A program made the translations under genes and the position numbers. A stretch of 58,952 nt of DNA from a bacterium (lineage in GTDB: Bacteria > Myxococcota_A > Bradymonadia > REDH01). Of the stretch, positions 8,972-17,117 are shown one piece after another; the stretch's first letter is position 1; each line of letters starts with the position of its first letter. The notes beneath the pieces are model-generated. The model was not told the origin of the DNA and ran no database searches. It saw only the letters and a list, made by a program, of their open reading frames with translations. The DNA lies in assembly GCA_030427825.1 (NCBI GenBank), contig JAUICO010000014.1:1-58952 (forward strand), given 5' to 3'.

Positions 8972-9907
8972 ATGCCACAGCCGCCTCTGCAGTCACTGAA
9001 CCTCAACTGCCTCGTCGCCCTCGACGCGCTCCTCGCTGAGCGCAACGTGACGCGGGCTGCGCGTCGCGTTGGAATCACCCAGCCCGCGATGAGCCAGGCG
9101 CTCGGGCGACTACGGTCACTCTTCGATGACCCGCTTCTGGCAAGGCAAGGTCGTGGGATGGTGCTGACGCCGCGAGCTCGGACCCTGCGCGAGCCCCTGG
9201 CCGCGGCGCTCCTGGCCGTCGAGCGAGTCGTTCATTTGGGAATGGGCTTTGACCCCGAGACCTCGGAGCGGGTGTTTCGCGTCGCACTGACAGACCTGAC
9301 CTCGGCCCTGATTCTACCGCGGCTGCTCGCACAACTGTCTCAGTTCGCCCCCGGTGTTCGACTCGAGGCGTTGCCCCTGTGGGGGCCGAATCTCGCGGAG
9401 CGCCTGCTGTCGGGGCGGATCGATGTGGCGCTCTCGGTGCATGTGTCTGAGGGTGCAGGGCTCGAGAGCGAGATCCTCTTTGAGGACCATTTTGTGTGTT
9501 TGCTTCGCGAGGGGCATCCACTGGCCGGTCGGTCGCGGCTCAAGTTGGGCGACTACCCGGACTGGAATCACGTCGCGTACACCCCGCTGGGATTTGTTCC
9601 GAGCTCCATGTCCGGGGCGCTTCCGGGATTGAACGCTGTGTCCGCGCTGCAGGCTTCGGTTCCCTACTTTCTCGCCATCCCAGAGCTGGTGCGCCGGACC
9701 GATCTCATTGCTACGGTACCTGCCTCACTGATGCGTGCCCCTGTCGACACCGGCGATCTTGTTTGCCTTGATGCGCCGCCCGAATTGCCACGCCTTCGCC
9801 TGTCTCAGTGGTGGAACCGCAGGGTCACAGGAGACCCGGCGCATGTGTGGTTTCGAGAACTGATGAGAGCAAACACCGCGTTTCTTCGAAGAGAGGTCCG
9901 AGCATGA
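8972..9907 (+). CDS. LysR-family transcriptional regulator
   Basis: 311 residues. The N-terminal winged helix-turn-helix at about 5-65 includes NVTRAARRVGITQPAMSQAL, the canonical LysR recognition region, followed by a two-lobed effector-binding domain (about 90-300). It is transcribed away from the Rieske oxygenase across a 79-bp gap, the usual arrangement for a regulator and its target. The stop overlaps the deaminase start by 4 nt, so the deaminase is probably cotranscribed. A TTG lies one codon upstream of the chosen ATG. The inducer is unknown. Confidence 0.92.
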   Translation: MPQPPLQSLNLNCLVALDALLAERNVTRAARRVGITQPAMSQALGRLRSLFDDPLLARQGRGMVLTPRARTLREPLAAALLAVERVVHLGMGFDPETSERVFRVALTDLTSALILPRLLAQLSQFAPGVRLEALPLWGPNLAERLLSGRIDVALSVHVSEGAGLESEILFEDHFVCLLREGHPLAGRSRLKLGDYPDWNHVAYTPLGFVPSSMSGALPGLNAVSALQASVPYFLAIPELVRRTDLIATVPASLMRAPVDTGDLVCLDAPPELPRLRLSQWWNRRVTGDPAHVWFRELMRANTAFLRREVRA

Positions 9908-10506
9908 GACTGAGTCAATTCCTACGCGCCGGCCGTAGCCCCGTTGCGCTGCCGGGCTGGGTTGCAGACCTGATTGAGACCGTCGAGGAGGCATGTGCCT
10001 GTGGCGGCTACGTGAGCGACCATGATCGTATGCGCCTGGCGATCGAGCTTTCCGCGGAGAATGTTCGTCGCGGAACCGGCGGGCCCTTCGGCAGCGTCAT
10101 CGTCGACCTGGACACCGGGGACATCCTTGGCGCCGGCGTCAATCTTGTGGTTCCGTCCTGCGACCCCACTGCTCACGGTGAAGTCAGCGCGATCCGCGTC
10201 GGCGCCGCTCTCGTCGACAGCTTCAGCTTCTCTGCGGCCGGCCTGCGTGCGGGCATCTACACCAGCGCCGAACCCTGCGGCATGTGTTGCACCGCCAGCC
10301 TGTGGTCGGGCGTCCGCCGCGTCGTCTATGCGGCGACGACCGAGGACGTCGAGGCGATCGGTTTCGATGAGGGTCTCAAGCCCGGCGACTGGCAGGCGGC
10401 GATGCAACGTCGCGGCATTGAGGTCGCAGGCCCTCTGTTACGCAAAGAGGCGGTCGCGGTGCTGAGCAGCTACCGGGACTCCGGACAGGTGATTTACAAC
10501 GGGTAA
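9904..10506 (+). CDS. Zinc-dependent nucleoside/guanine deaminase-family protein
   Basis: 200 residues of the cytidine/guanine deaminase fold. The zinc site is visible as TAHGEVSAI (His ligand and catalytic Glu) and EPCGMCC (two Cys ligands). The neighbouring RRGTGGPFGSVIVD matches the substrate loop common in guanine deaminases and related enzymes. An extra N-terminal segment of about 35 residues precedes the core. The start overlaps the LysR stop by 4 nt. Substrate is uncertain: guanine is the usual annotation for this subgroup, but other nucleobases or nucleosides are possible. Confidence 0.85.
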   Translation: MRLSQFLRAGRSPVALPGWVADLIETVEEACACGGYVSDHDRMRLAIELSAENVRRGTGGPFGSVIVDLDTGDILGAGVNLVVPSCDPTAHGEVSAIRVGAALVDSFSFSAAGLRAGIYTSAEPCGMCCTASLWSGVRRVVYAATTEDVEAIGFDEGLKPGDWQAAMQRRGIEVAGPLLRKEAVAVLSSYRDSGQVIYNG

Positions 10507-10722
10507 GTCCTGTCGACAGCGCGACGATAGCTGGGTGCCGGGCGACGGTGGGATCGGGTGAGGGGAAGCCCGACGATGTCGCGGCTGATGCGCCCGTTGC
10601 GGCGCCGGCCAATCGTGTATCATCGATAGGGACTTGCGATTCGACGCCTCCGACCGCCGGGCTGTGGTTTCGCCCGCGCTTCGGCGTGTGCGTGCCTCGG
10701 CACGCAGGCGTCACTCGCAGCC

Positions 10723-11378
10723 CTATGATCCGCTGCTGATTCGTCGCTGCGACCCCGGCCCCGGTGGTGCCAACACTACTGCGAGTGCTCCTTCCAGCCT
10801 CAGCGCCCAGAAGTCGCGCAGTGGCAGCCAGAGCGGGCCGATCGTGAAGACCTCCCAACCCAGGAGGAGGGTGTAGTCGCCCGGATTGACCGCGACGAGC
10901 GGGCAGAAGCCGAGCCCGCCGGGAACGTACCTGGGTTCCCGGCGACGGTGTCATCCAGGTAGTCTCGGCCGCTCCATTTGCCTGGGACGTGGACGCCGAC
11001 TGCCGAGCGCAGATGGTAGTGGCCGAAGGACTTCAGGGCACCGTCCTTTGTGCGTAGCGGTGTGGCGTTGCCCTGCCGGCCGGTCTGCTCAACGCCTACA
11101 TTCCACCCGCGTATGACCCCTGCTTCAGGGTCTTTGTGGAAGCTCTTACGGAAGCTCTTACTGAATGTCTTCCATAAGAGCTTGTGTGAGGTTTACGGCA
11201 GACTCAAATCGACGCCGAGGTACTGGTTGCCGGCCACCGCCTCAGGGTCGACGGGGTGCGCGCGGTGCAGCAGTTCGCGAAGCTGGTAGTGCTTCATGGC
11301 CTGAAGGTCGTCGAAGGTCAGCGGGTGGTCAGTCACGTCGCTTTCGTAGCGGATCGCGCGCGGCTGATCGAAAATCAT
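10723..11378 (-). pseudogene. Decayed gene of an uncharacterised protein (stop plus frameshift)
   Basis: Reading minus from ATG 11378 gives a protein-like sequence (MIFDQPRAIRYES, then QLRELLHRAHPVDPEAV and YLGVDLSLP) that hits TAA at 11193-11195. The same frame then continues sensibly (LLWKTFSKSFRKSFHKDPEA, GVIRGWNVGVEQTG, KSFGHYHLRSAVGVHVPG). Near 10915-10930 the sensible reading moves to another frame (CPLVAVNPGDYTLLLGWEVF, LPLRDFWALRLEGAL) and ends at TAG 10723-10725. The two lesions suggest a gene of about 220 codons that has decayed. Family not recognised. The 216 bp before it (10507-10722) show nothing else. Confidence 0.65.
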
Positions 11379-11446
11379 TCGATTCGCCTTGTGGGGCGGT
11401 ATGGTGATAGCTAGCGCCCGCCGCTCCCGCCGCATTGACGAAGACT

Positions 11447-12829
11447 ATGACTGACATCGCTCCGGACTCCTTTGATCTGCTCGAGGCTGCAGGCAAGCAG
11501 CGGGTTCACCTGATCTCATTGGGCTGCCCGAAGAACCGGGTCGACTCCGAGCTGATGGTGGGGGCACTCAACGGCTCCGGCTGCCGGATGGTCGACGAGC
11601 CCGAAGATGCCGACGTGATCGTGGTGAACACCTGCGCGTTTATAGACAGCGCCAAAGAGGAGTCGATCGATACCATCGTAGAGATGGCGCGATTCAAGGA
11701 GCTCGGCAGCGCGCAGCGCCTCGTCGTCACCGGCTGCATGTCTCAGCGATACGGCAAAGAGCTGGCGGCAGAGATGCCCGAGGTGGACGTCTTTCTCGGC
11801 ACCAATGAGTTCAAGCGTATCGCCTCGGCGGTCAGCGGCGAGCTGCCGCAGCGTTCTTACATAACTCCGGGTTCTGCGCTTTACACCTCGGATGAGGCCC
11901 GGGTGAACTCCATCCGCGGCGGCAGCGCGTACCTGAAGATTGCTGAGGGCTGCAACCGCACCTGCTCCTTCTGCATCATCCCGAAAATCCGCGGCAAGCA
12001 GGTGTCCCGCAGCCGAGCTGACCTTGTTCGCGAAGCCGCGCTCCTGGGCGCCTCCGGCGTGAAGGAGATCAGCCTGATCGCGCAGGACCTGACCAGTTAC
12101 GGCGTCGATCTCGGCGAGAAGCACGGCCTGGAGTCGCTGCTGGATGAATTGCAGACGGTGAATGGAATCGAGTGGATTCGCCTGCACTACGCCTACCCCT
12201 GGGGTTTCACCGACAGGCTGCTACAGATCGTCAAAGACTCCGATCGCGTGCTGCCCTACATGGACATGCCCCTGCAGCACATCTCGGACCGCATGCTGCG
12301 CTCGATGCGTCGGGCGGTCCGCGCGAAAGACCAGCGCGCCCTGATCGCGAAGCTGCGCGAGGTTCCTGAGATGGTGCTGCGTACGACCTTCATCGCCGGA
12401 TACCCCGGAGAGAGCGAGTCCGAGCACGAAGAGCTGTGTGATTGGTTGGATGAGGTGCAGTTCGACCACGTCGGCGTGTTCGCATACAGCCGCGAAGAGA
12501 ACACCCTCGCCGCCGAGCTCGAGGGCCAGCTCCCAGTGGAGCTGGCCGAGGCGCGCCGCGACGCGTTGATGGAGCGTCAGTCGGGCATCTCCAGGCGTCG
12601 CAATGAGGCTCGCATCGGCAGCCGTTTGCGCGTGCTCGTCGATGGCGTCAGCGCTGAGCATGAGTACGTGCTCGAAGGGCGGCACTACGGGCAGGCGTTG
12701 GACGTCGACGGGGTGACATACCTCTCCTTTGAAGACGGTGTCCCCGCGGCGCTGCCGGGCGAGATGGTCACCGTCGAGATTGAAGATGCGACGGAGTACG
12801 ACCTTGTCGGCGCCGTTGTTGGGGATTGA
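11447..12829 (+). CDS. rimO: Ribosomal protein S12 methylthiotransferase RimO
   Basis: Radical-SAM enzyme that adds a methylthio group to the conserved Asp of ribosomal protein S12. The 460 residues include the N-terminal UPF0004 domain (HLISLGCPKNRVDSELM, VVNTCAFIDSAKEESI), the radical-SAM motif CNRTCSFCIIPKIRG near residue 170, and a C-terminal TRAM domain. The motifs PKNRVDSE and IPKIRG separate RimO from MiaB. ATG 11447 is preferred over a TTG four codons upstream. The next gene starts directly after its stop codon. Confidence 0.95.
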   Translation: MTDIAPDSFDLLEAAGKQRVHLISLGCPKNRVDSELMVGALNGSGCRMVDEPEDADVIVVNTCAFIDSAKEESIDTIVEMARFKELGSAQRLVVTGCMSQRYGKELAAEMPEVDVFLGTNEFKRIASAVSGELPQRSYITPGSALYTSDEARVNSIRGGSAYLKIAEGCNRTCSFCIIPKIRGKQVSRSRADLVREAALLGASGVKEISLIAQDLTSYGVDLGEKHGLESLLDELQTVNGIEWIRLHYAYPWGFTDRLLQIVKDSDRVLPYMDMPLQHISDRMLRSMRRAVRAKDQRALIAKLREVPEMVLRTTFIAGYPGESESEHEELCDWLDEVQFDHVGVFAYSREENTLAAELEGQLPVELAEARRDALMERQSGISRRRNEARIGSRLRVLVDGVSAEHEYVLEGRHYGQALDVDGVTYLSFEDGVPAALPGEMVTVEIEDATEYDLVGAVVGD

Positions 12830-14158
12830 ATGTCGCAATCTGAGTCGCCGGAAGCGATACAACTGACAGTCGAACGGTTGGCCCATGGTGGGGATGCGAT
12901 CGCGCATCTGCCGGACGGACGTATTGTGTTTGTTGACGCCGGGATTCCCGGTGACGTGGTCGAAGTTGAGCTCGTGCAGTCGCGCAAAAAGTTTGCCCGC
13001 GCCCGCATGCTGCGTCGAATCAGCGCCGCCGCCGACGCAGCGGAGTCCGGTTGTGTGCATTCGGAGCGCTGCGGAGGCTGTCGTTTTCAACGTCTCAGCT
13101 ACGAAGATGAGCTGACGAGCAAGACCGCAGCAGCGGCAGAGGCGATGACACGCATCGCACGCGGCGTGGAGCTGCCTGCGGCGCGGGTCGTCGCTGCGGT
13201 CGCGAGCTCGGGGGTACGCGACCGGGCCCGCTTCGGTTGCGGGGACGCCTCACCTGGGTTTCGAGAGCGAGGCTCCAGCCGTGTGGTCGCGATTGATGCG
13301 TGCCCGATGCTGTCGAACGGCCTGCGAGATGCAGGCGCAGCGCTCGCGGATTTCTGCAACGCGGTGGGTGCGACAGAGTGCTCGGTGGAATGGGACCACC
13401 AACGCAGCGGCATCGTGGCGTTGGTTCATGTGAAGCGTATCGACCCGGAACGAGCCCGACGAGCGGTCCATCTTTTGCCCACGACCGCATTGGATATCGT
13501 GCTCGCGGACCGACTGCAGCGTTTCGTTCTTCGCGGAACCGGAGTCGTACACCGCCTCATGTTGGACGCACCGGAGATTGTCGCGAAGTGTGCGGCGGGA
13601 AGTTTCGCGCAGAGTGGCGCACGCAACGCCGAGACGCTGATCGCAGAAGTCGTACGCCTGGCCGAAGTTGAGCCGGGACAGCGGCTGCTGGAGCTCTTCG
13701 CCGGCTCAGGCGCCCTGAGCTTCCCCCTCGCACGGGCGGGCGCATGGGTGCATGCTGTTGAGGGAGAAGGTGCGGCGGTAGGCGCCGCGATGAAGGCGCT
13801 CGCGTCGACCGAATCCCTGCCGGCCGGCGGACTGACCTTCACCGGCGCGGACCTCAGCGAGGGCCTTCCGCAGGAGCTGCGCCGTCATTCGGGGGCACCT
13901 GCGAATGCGCCGGTCGCGGGCGAAGGTTTTGACACATTGGTGTGCGATCCGCCCCGCAGCGGTTTGAGTCGCGGTCTCATCGATGACATCTGTGCGCTTG
14001 AGGTGCGTCGGCTGATTTACGTGTCCTGTGATCCCGGAACCCAGGCACGTGATCTGTCGCTCTTCGCCGCACGCGGGTGGACCGTCCGGGAACACGTGTT
14101 TGTCGACATGTTCCCCCGCACCGCGCACATTGAGAGCCTGCTGCTTCTCACTCGCTGA
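12830..14158 (+). CDS. TRAM-domain RNA m5U methyltransferase, RlmD/TrmA family
   Basis: SAM-dependent uracil-C5 methyltransferase acting on rRNA or tRNA. The 442 residues show an N-terminal TRAM domain (about 10-60), an iron-sulfur Cys set (GCVHSERCGGCRFQ, about 75-88), the SAM-binding LLELFAGSGALSF (about 284-296), CDPPRSGLSRG near 375, and the catalytic Cys in YVSCDPGT near 400. The start codon follows the rimO stop without a gap, so the two are probably cotranscribed. A second family member lies at 57084-58403. Which RNA position each modifies is not deducible. Confidence 0.87.
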   Translation: MSQSESPEAIQLTVERLAHGGDAIAHLPDGRIVFVDAGIPGDVVEVELVQSRKKFARARMLRRISAAADAAESGCVHSERCGGCRFQRLSYEDELTSKTAAAAEAMTRIARGVELPAARVVAAVASSGVRDRARFGCGDASPGFRERGSSRVVAIDACPMLSNGLRDAGAALADFCNAVGATECSVEWDHQRSGIVALVHVKRIDPERARRAVHLLPTTALDIVLADRLQRFVLRGTGVVHRLMLDAPEIVAKCAAGSFAQSGARNAETLIAEVVRLAEVEPGQRLLELFAGSGALSFPLARAGAWVHAVEGEGAAVGAAMKALASTESLPAGGLTFTGADLSEGLPQELRRHSGAPANAPVAGEGFDTLVCDPPRSGLSRGLIDDICALEVRRLIYVSCDPGTQARDLSLFAARGWTVREHVFVDMFPRTAHIESLLLLTR

Positions 14159-14223
14159 GCGCGCCCGCCGGGGCGTAGAATGAGGCCCCTGCGTGTGTGG
14201 TGGGCGTCGTGTCGTGACCCGCC

Positions 14224-14239
14224 GGTCGGAATTTCGACC
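14224..14239. promoter_or_regulatory. Candidate TetR operator palindrome
   Basis: GGTCG-GAATTT-CGACC, a 16-bp near-perfect palindrome, lies 73 bp upstream of the TetR start in the 153-bp gap after the methyltransferase gene. Size and place fit autoregulation by a TetR dimer. There is no direct binding evidence. Confidence 0.35.
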
Positions 14240-14311
14240 ACGTCCGGCTGCAGGCTTCAAAAGTGTCGCTCGACGTGCAATACGGGAAAGCGCGGGCGGG
14301 AGCTGCAAAGC

Positions 14312-14914
14312 ATGACCAAGCACAAGAGTCAGGACGAACGACGAACACAGATATTGCACGCTGCGATGGAGTGCTTTGTTCGCAACGGCTTCGCGCACAC
14401 TCGCGTAGATGACATCGCGAAGGAAGCGGGCCTGTCGAAGGGCGGTATCTACTTCCACTTCAAGTCCAAGCGGGAGATCTTTGATGCGCTTCAGCATCAG
14501 GAAGTCTCGCGAACGATCAACGCCGTGCGCGAAGTCGATGCCATGGCCGGCTCGGCCTTTGAGAAGATCGCAATGCTGGCGCAGCGACTCGTCGCCGAGT
14601 TCGGCAACAATGAGGAGCATCGGAAGTTTCTCATCGTGCTCGCCGAGATGGGCATGCGGCACCCGGAGGTGCGGCAGCAGGTCGTTGAGGCACACGAGAA
14701 CTACGTCGATCTCATCGGCAGTCAGCTGCAGCGCGGCATTGACAACGGTGAGATTCGCGAGATCAATCCTCGCATGACCGCGCTCGTCCTCAAGATGCTC
14801 ATCGATGGGATCGAGCAGGCCTTCGCGCTCGGGTACGACCTCGACGTCGAGAATCTGATCATCACCGGGCTCGACATGGTGTTGAACGGCATTCGACCGG
14901 TCGAAAAACGCTGA
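14312..14914 (+). CDS. TetR/AcrR-family transcriptional regulator
   Basis: 200 residues. The N-terminal helix-turn-helix (about 8-55) contains ILHAAMECFVRNGFAHTRVD, IAKEAGLSKGGIYFHFKSK, a textbook TetR DNA-binding region. The C-terminal helical ligand domain is similar in length to family norms. ATG 14312 is chosen because the open frame upstream lacks domain similarity and the DNA-binding helix begins soon after it. Its stop overlaps the start of the next lipoprotein gene by one base (TGATG), so it heads a cluster of three small lipoprotein genes that it may regulate. Confidence 0.93.
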   Translation: MTKHKSQDERRTQILHAAMECFVRNGFAHTRVDDIAKEAGLSKGGIYFHFKSKREIFDALQHQEVSRTINAVREVDAMAGSAFEKIAMLAQRLVAEFGNNEEHRKFLIVLAEMGMRHPEVRQQVVEAHENYVDLIGSQLQRGIDNGEIREINPRMTALVLKMLIDGIEQAFALGYDLDVENLIITGLDMVLNGIRPVEKR

Positions 14915-15582
14915 TGTTGCGCGTTTTCCTGGTGCCGGTGTCCATCTTCCTGCTGGCCGCCTGTGGCGGCGGTCAGGGTGGCTCTGCGCCTGTGAACTCG
15001 ACGTCGACGCTCTTCGTGGTCGGAGCGGTGGGCGACTCCTGCGTCGTGGACGGCGACTGCGAGTTGGGAACCTGCGACCGGACGGTCCCCGGGGGCTACT
15101 GCACCGCTCAGTGTTCATCCCACGATGACTGCGGAGGCGGCTGGTGTGATGCAGAGCTGGGTAGCTGTTTTGCTCCCTGCGTGGCCCAGCGGCAGTGCCG
15201 CTCCGCCGCCTTTCAGTGCTTCGAGGTCGTCGCCGGCGAGCAGGGGGTGTGCTCCTTCGATGTGAACAGCGTGGACCGGAGCGCACCGAATGTCGGCGCG
15301 CCGTGCTCTGCCGATATCGAGTGCGTCGCTCCCGCAGGGCTGCAGTCTCACTGCTTCGCCGAGCGTGACCTGGGCGGCAGGTCCACGGGATTCAGCGAGG
15401 GCACCTGCACCGCGCTCGGTTGCAGCAGCGACGCCGATTGTGGTGCCGGCGCCGGTTGCGTGTCGAGCGGCGCAGCTGCCATTTGCCTGGCTGCCTGCGG
15501 AGCAGACGACGATTGCAGGCGGGGCTACACCTGCGACCTTGACCTGAGCTTGTGTGTCCCTGAGCGTGAGGATGCGCGATGA
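14914..15582 (+). CDS. Cys-rich secreted lipoprotein
   Basis: 222 residues with a lipoprotein signal (FLVPVSIFLLAAC, lipobox LAAC at about 15-18). About 26 cysteines follow in repeated blocks such as DSCVVDGDCELGTCDR, CSSHDDCGGGWCD, CSSDADCGAGAGC and CGADDDCRRGYTCD. These resemble the short disulfide-rich repeats (C-x4/5-DC-x-x-G-x-C) frequent in secreted proteins of Myxococcota. No enzyme motif is seen. It is translationally coupled to the TetR gene upstream and overlaps the next gene by 4 nt. Confidence 0.8.
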   Translation: MLRVFLVPVSIFLLAACGGGQGGSAPVNSTSTLFVVGAVGDSCVVDGDCELGTCDRTVPGGYCTAQCSSHDDCGGGWCDAELGSCFAPCVAQRQCRSAAFQCFEVVAGEQGVCSFDVNSVDRSAPNVGAPCSADIECVAPAGLQSHCFAERDLGGRSTGFSEGTCTALGCSSDADCGAGAGCVSSGAAAICLAACGADDDCRRGYTCDLDLSLCVPEREDAR

Positions 15583-15857
15583 GAGCGATGCTTCGGCTAC
15601 TTTCGTCCGCCGCTGTCCTGCCGGCGCTGCTGGCCGCCGCAGCCTGCGCGGTGGAAGGCGAAGAAGAAGAGGACTGTACCGATTCCGAATGCACGGTTGC
15701 GCCGGATCCGATCTGCGTTGGCGACATCGCGATCACCTACGCGACACCGGGCACCTGCCAGTTGGACGCGTGCAGCTACGCGGCTACACCGGTGGATTGC
15801 GACCAGTCAGGCGAAGTCTGTGTCGACGGAGAATGCCTCGCGCCACCCGACAACTGA
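15579..15857 (+). CDS. Small Cys-containing lipoprotein
   Basis: 92 residues. The signal ends in LLAAAAC (lipobox) at about residue 23, followed by a short acidic run (EGEEEED) and eight further cysteines in pairs. The C-terminal part (CQLDACSYAATPVDC, GEVCVDGECL) resembles the Cys repeat of its neighbour. The start overlaps the upstream gene by 4 nt (ATGA). The function is unknown; probably a surface or periplasmic partner of the preceding lipoprotein. Confidence 0.72.
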   Translation: MRAMLRLLSSAAVLPALLAAAACAVEGEEEEDCTDSECTVAPDPICVGDIAITYATPGTCQLDACSYAATPVDCDQSGEVCVDGECLAPPDN

Positions 15858-15971
15858 ACCCGAGCAACGCGTTTCCGAGAAATGCCGGGACCGCTTCGAG
15901 TTGTTCACCATGACTCAATCCATCCGACGGCAGACCCGCAGGGTGGCCAGGAACGAGAATCCGGAGATCCG

Positions 15972-16442
15972 ATGAAAGCGAACTCACTCATCCGCATCGC
16001 GCTGCCCGCGCTGTTGTTTTCCCTGCTGACCGGCGCGTCCTGCAACCGCGGGGCCAACAATGTGCCGGACGAGTTCGAGACCCAGGGTTCCGCCGGATAC
16101 GCGATGCCCATGGGCGAGCTTGAGGAGGCCGCGCGCGGCTTCATCCAGCAGATGACACTTGTCGTGGAGTCCACCTCGGACCGACCCGCGGAGACCTACC
16201 AGCACATGGAGACCTTCCTTGAGTCCAACCGTCCCGGGTTGGAGGAGAATGCGCGCGCGCTGGAAGCGCAGTTTGCCGCGTTCTCGCCCGCTGAGAAGCG
16301 CGCGTGGGAGCTGGCGTTCTCGAACTTCATGAGCGAGGCCTGGGGAGATTGGCGTGCTGTCACGCGCTCGATGGAGGTGGCAGATGCGCAGCTCTGGCGC
16401 CGTGTGAGTCGGGTTATCGATGCTTTCGACGGCGAAGAGTAG
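15972..16442 (+). CDS. Small helical lipoprotein
   Basis: 156 residues from ATG 15972. The signal segment (IRIALPALLFSLLTGASC) ends at a lipobox-type Cys near residue 19. The mature part is charged and predicted largely helical, with FIQQMTLVVESTSDRPAETY and LEENARALEAQFAAFSPAEK. It lies 114 bp after the previous gene on the same strand. No known domain recognised. The upstream open frame without a signal peptide was rejected as a start. Confidence 0.7.
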   Translation: MKANSLIRIALPALLFSLLTGASCNRGANNVPDEFETQGSAGYAMPMGELEEAARGFIQQMTLVVESTSDRPAETYQHMETFLESNRPGLEENARALEAQFAAFSPAEKRAWELAFSNFMSEAWGDWRAVTRSMEVADAQLWRRVSRVIDAFDGEE

Positions 16443-16469
16443 GCCGCCATCGCCCGAGCTGGTTGCCTC

Positions 16470-17117
16470 TTACTTCTCCGCCACGAGTGCTCCCGAATCT
16501 TCGCTCGTGTTCGATGCAACGCGGCCACGCCACCACACGGCGAGGGGATCCGTGGCGGCCGCTGCGGCGAGCTGCTCGCACGCGGCCGTCCAGTCGTTGT
16601 AACTCTCAATCAGCGCAGCGTATCTCGGCGACTGCGAGCGATGAAAGCGTTCCGCGCGCTCAGCAAGCACCTCGTGTCCCAGCAGCGCGAGCCGACGCGT
16701 CGCCCCATACCAACCCATGACAGCTTCCGGGGAATCGGCATCCGACTCTTCGAGAAGGCGCAGCTCTGACGCCATCGATTCGGCATGATCTCGAAGCTCG
16801 ACGACCTCCTCCAGCGAGGCTTCGCGCAGGGGGGCGCAGGAGTCCCGGACCGCTGCCATCCAGGCAACCACGCGCGCTACGTGTTCATTGTGTGCAGCGA
16901 TGGCGGCGTTCACGCGGGCCATCACGGTCTCGTCGGCGCGTCGCATGCCTGCCGCGGCAGCCAGAGTTGTTTGTTCGCTCGCTGCCGCCGTCGCGACCTG
17001 CACCGCGCCTGCAAGGCGGGTGTCGTGGCCCTCAAGGGCGCAGGCCGCAAGGAGTGCGATGCAGAGTCCTGAGGTCACCACCACTGAGCCGATGTGGCGC
17101 AGGGGCACGCTCGTCAC
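16470..17117 (-). CDS. Putative helical lipoprotein
   Basis: 215 residues beginning at GTG 17117, overlapping the polX stop by 4 nt (GTGA). The signal SVVVTSGLCIALLAAC has a lipobox at about 23-26. The mature part is Ala-rich and helical with several heptad-like stretches (EEVVELRDHAESMASELRLL), suggesting a coiled coil. No catalytic motif is seen. As last gene of the kinase-TPR-polX operon it probably sits in the envelope; the role is unknown. Confidence 0.68.
   Translation of the reverse strand: MTSVPLRHIGSVVVTSGLCIALLAACALEGHDTRLAGAVQVATAAASEQTTLAAAAGMRRADETVMARVNAAIAAHNEHVARVVAWMAAVRDSCAPLREASLEEVVELRDHAESMASELRLLEESDADSPEAVMGWYGATRRLALLGHEVLAERAERFHRSQSPRYAALIESYNDWTAACEQLAAAAATDPLAVWWRGRVASNTSEDSGALVAEK

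Noticed and set aside
10376..10954. 192-codon minus-strand open frame near the deaminase end
   Set aside because: It overlaps the deaminase gene and the sensible reading of the decayed gene lies in other frames.
13706..15286. 526-codon minus-strand open frame over the methyltransferase 3' end, TetR gene and first lipoprotein gene
   Set aside because: It spans three convincingly coded plus-strand genes and shows only Arg/Ser/Pro-rich sequence with no motif.
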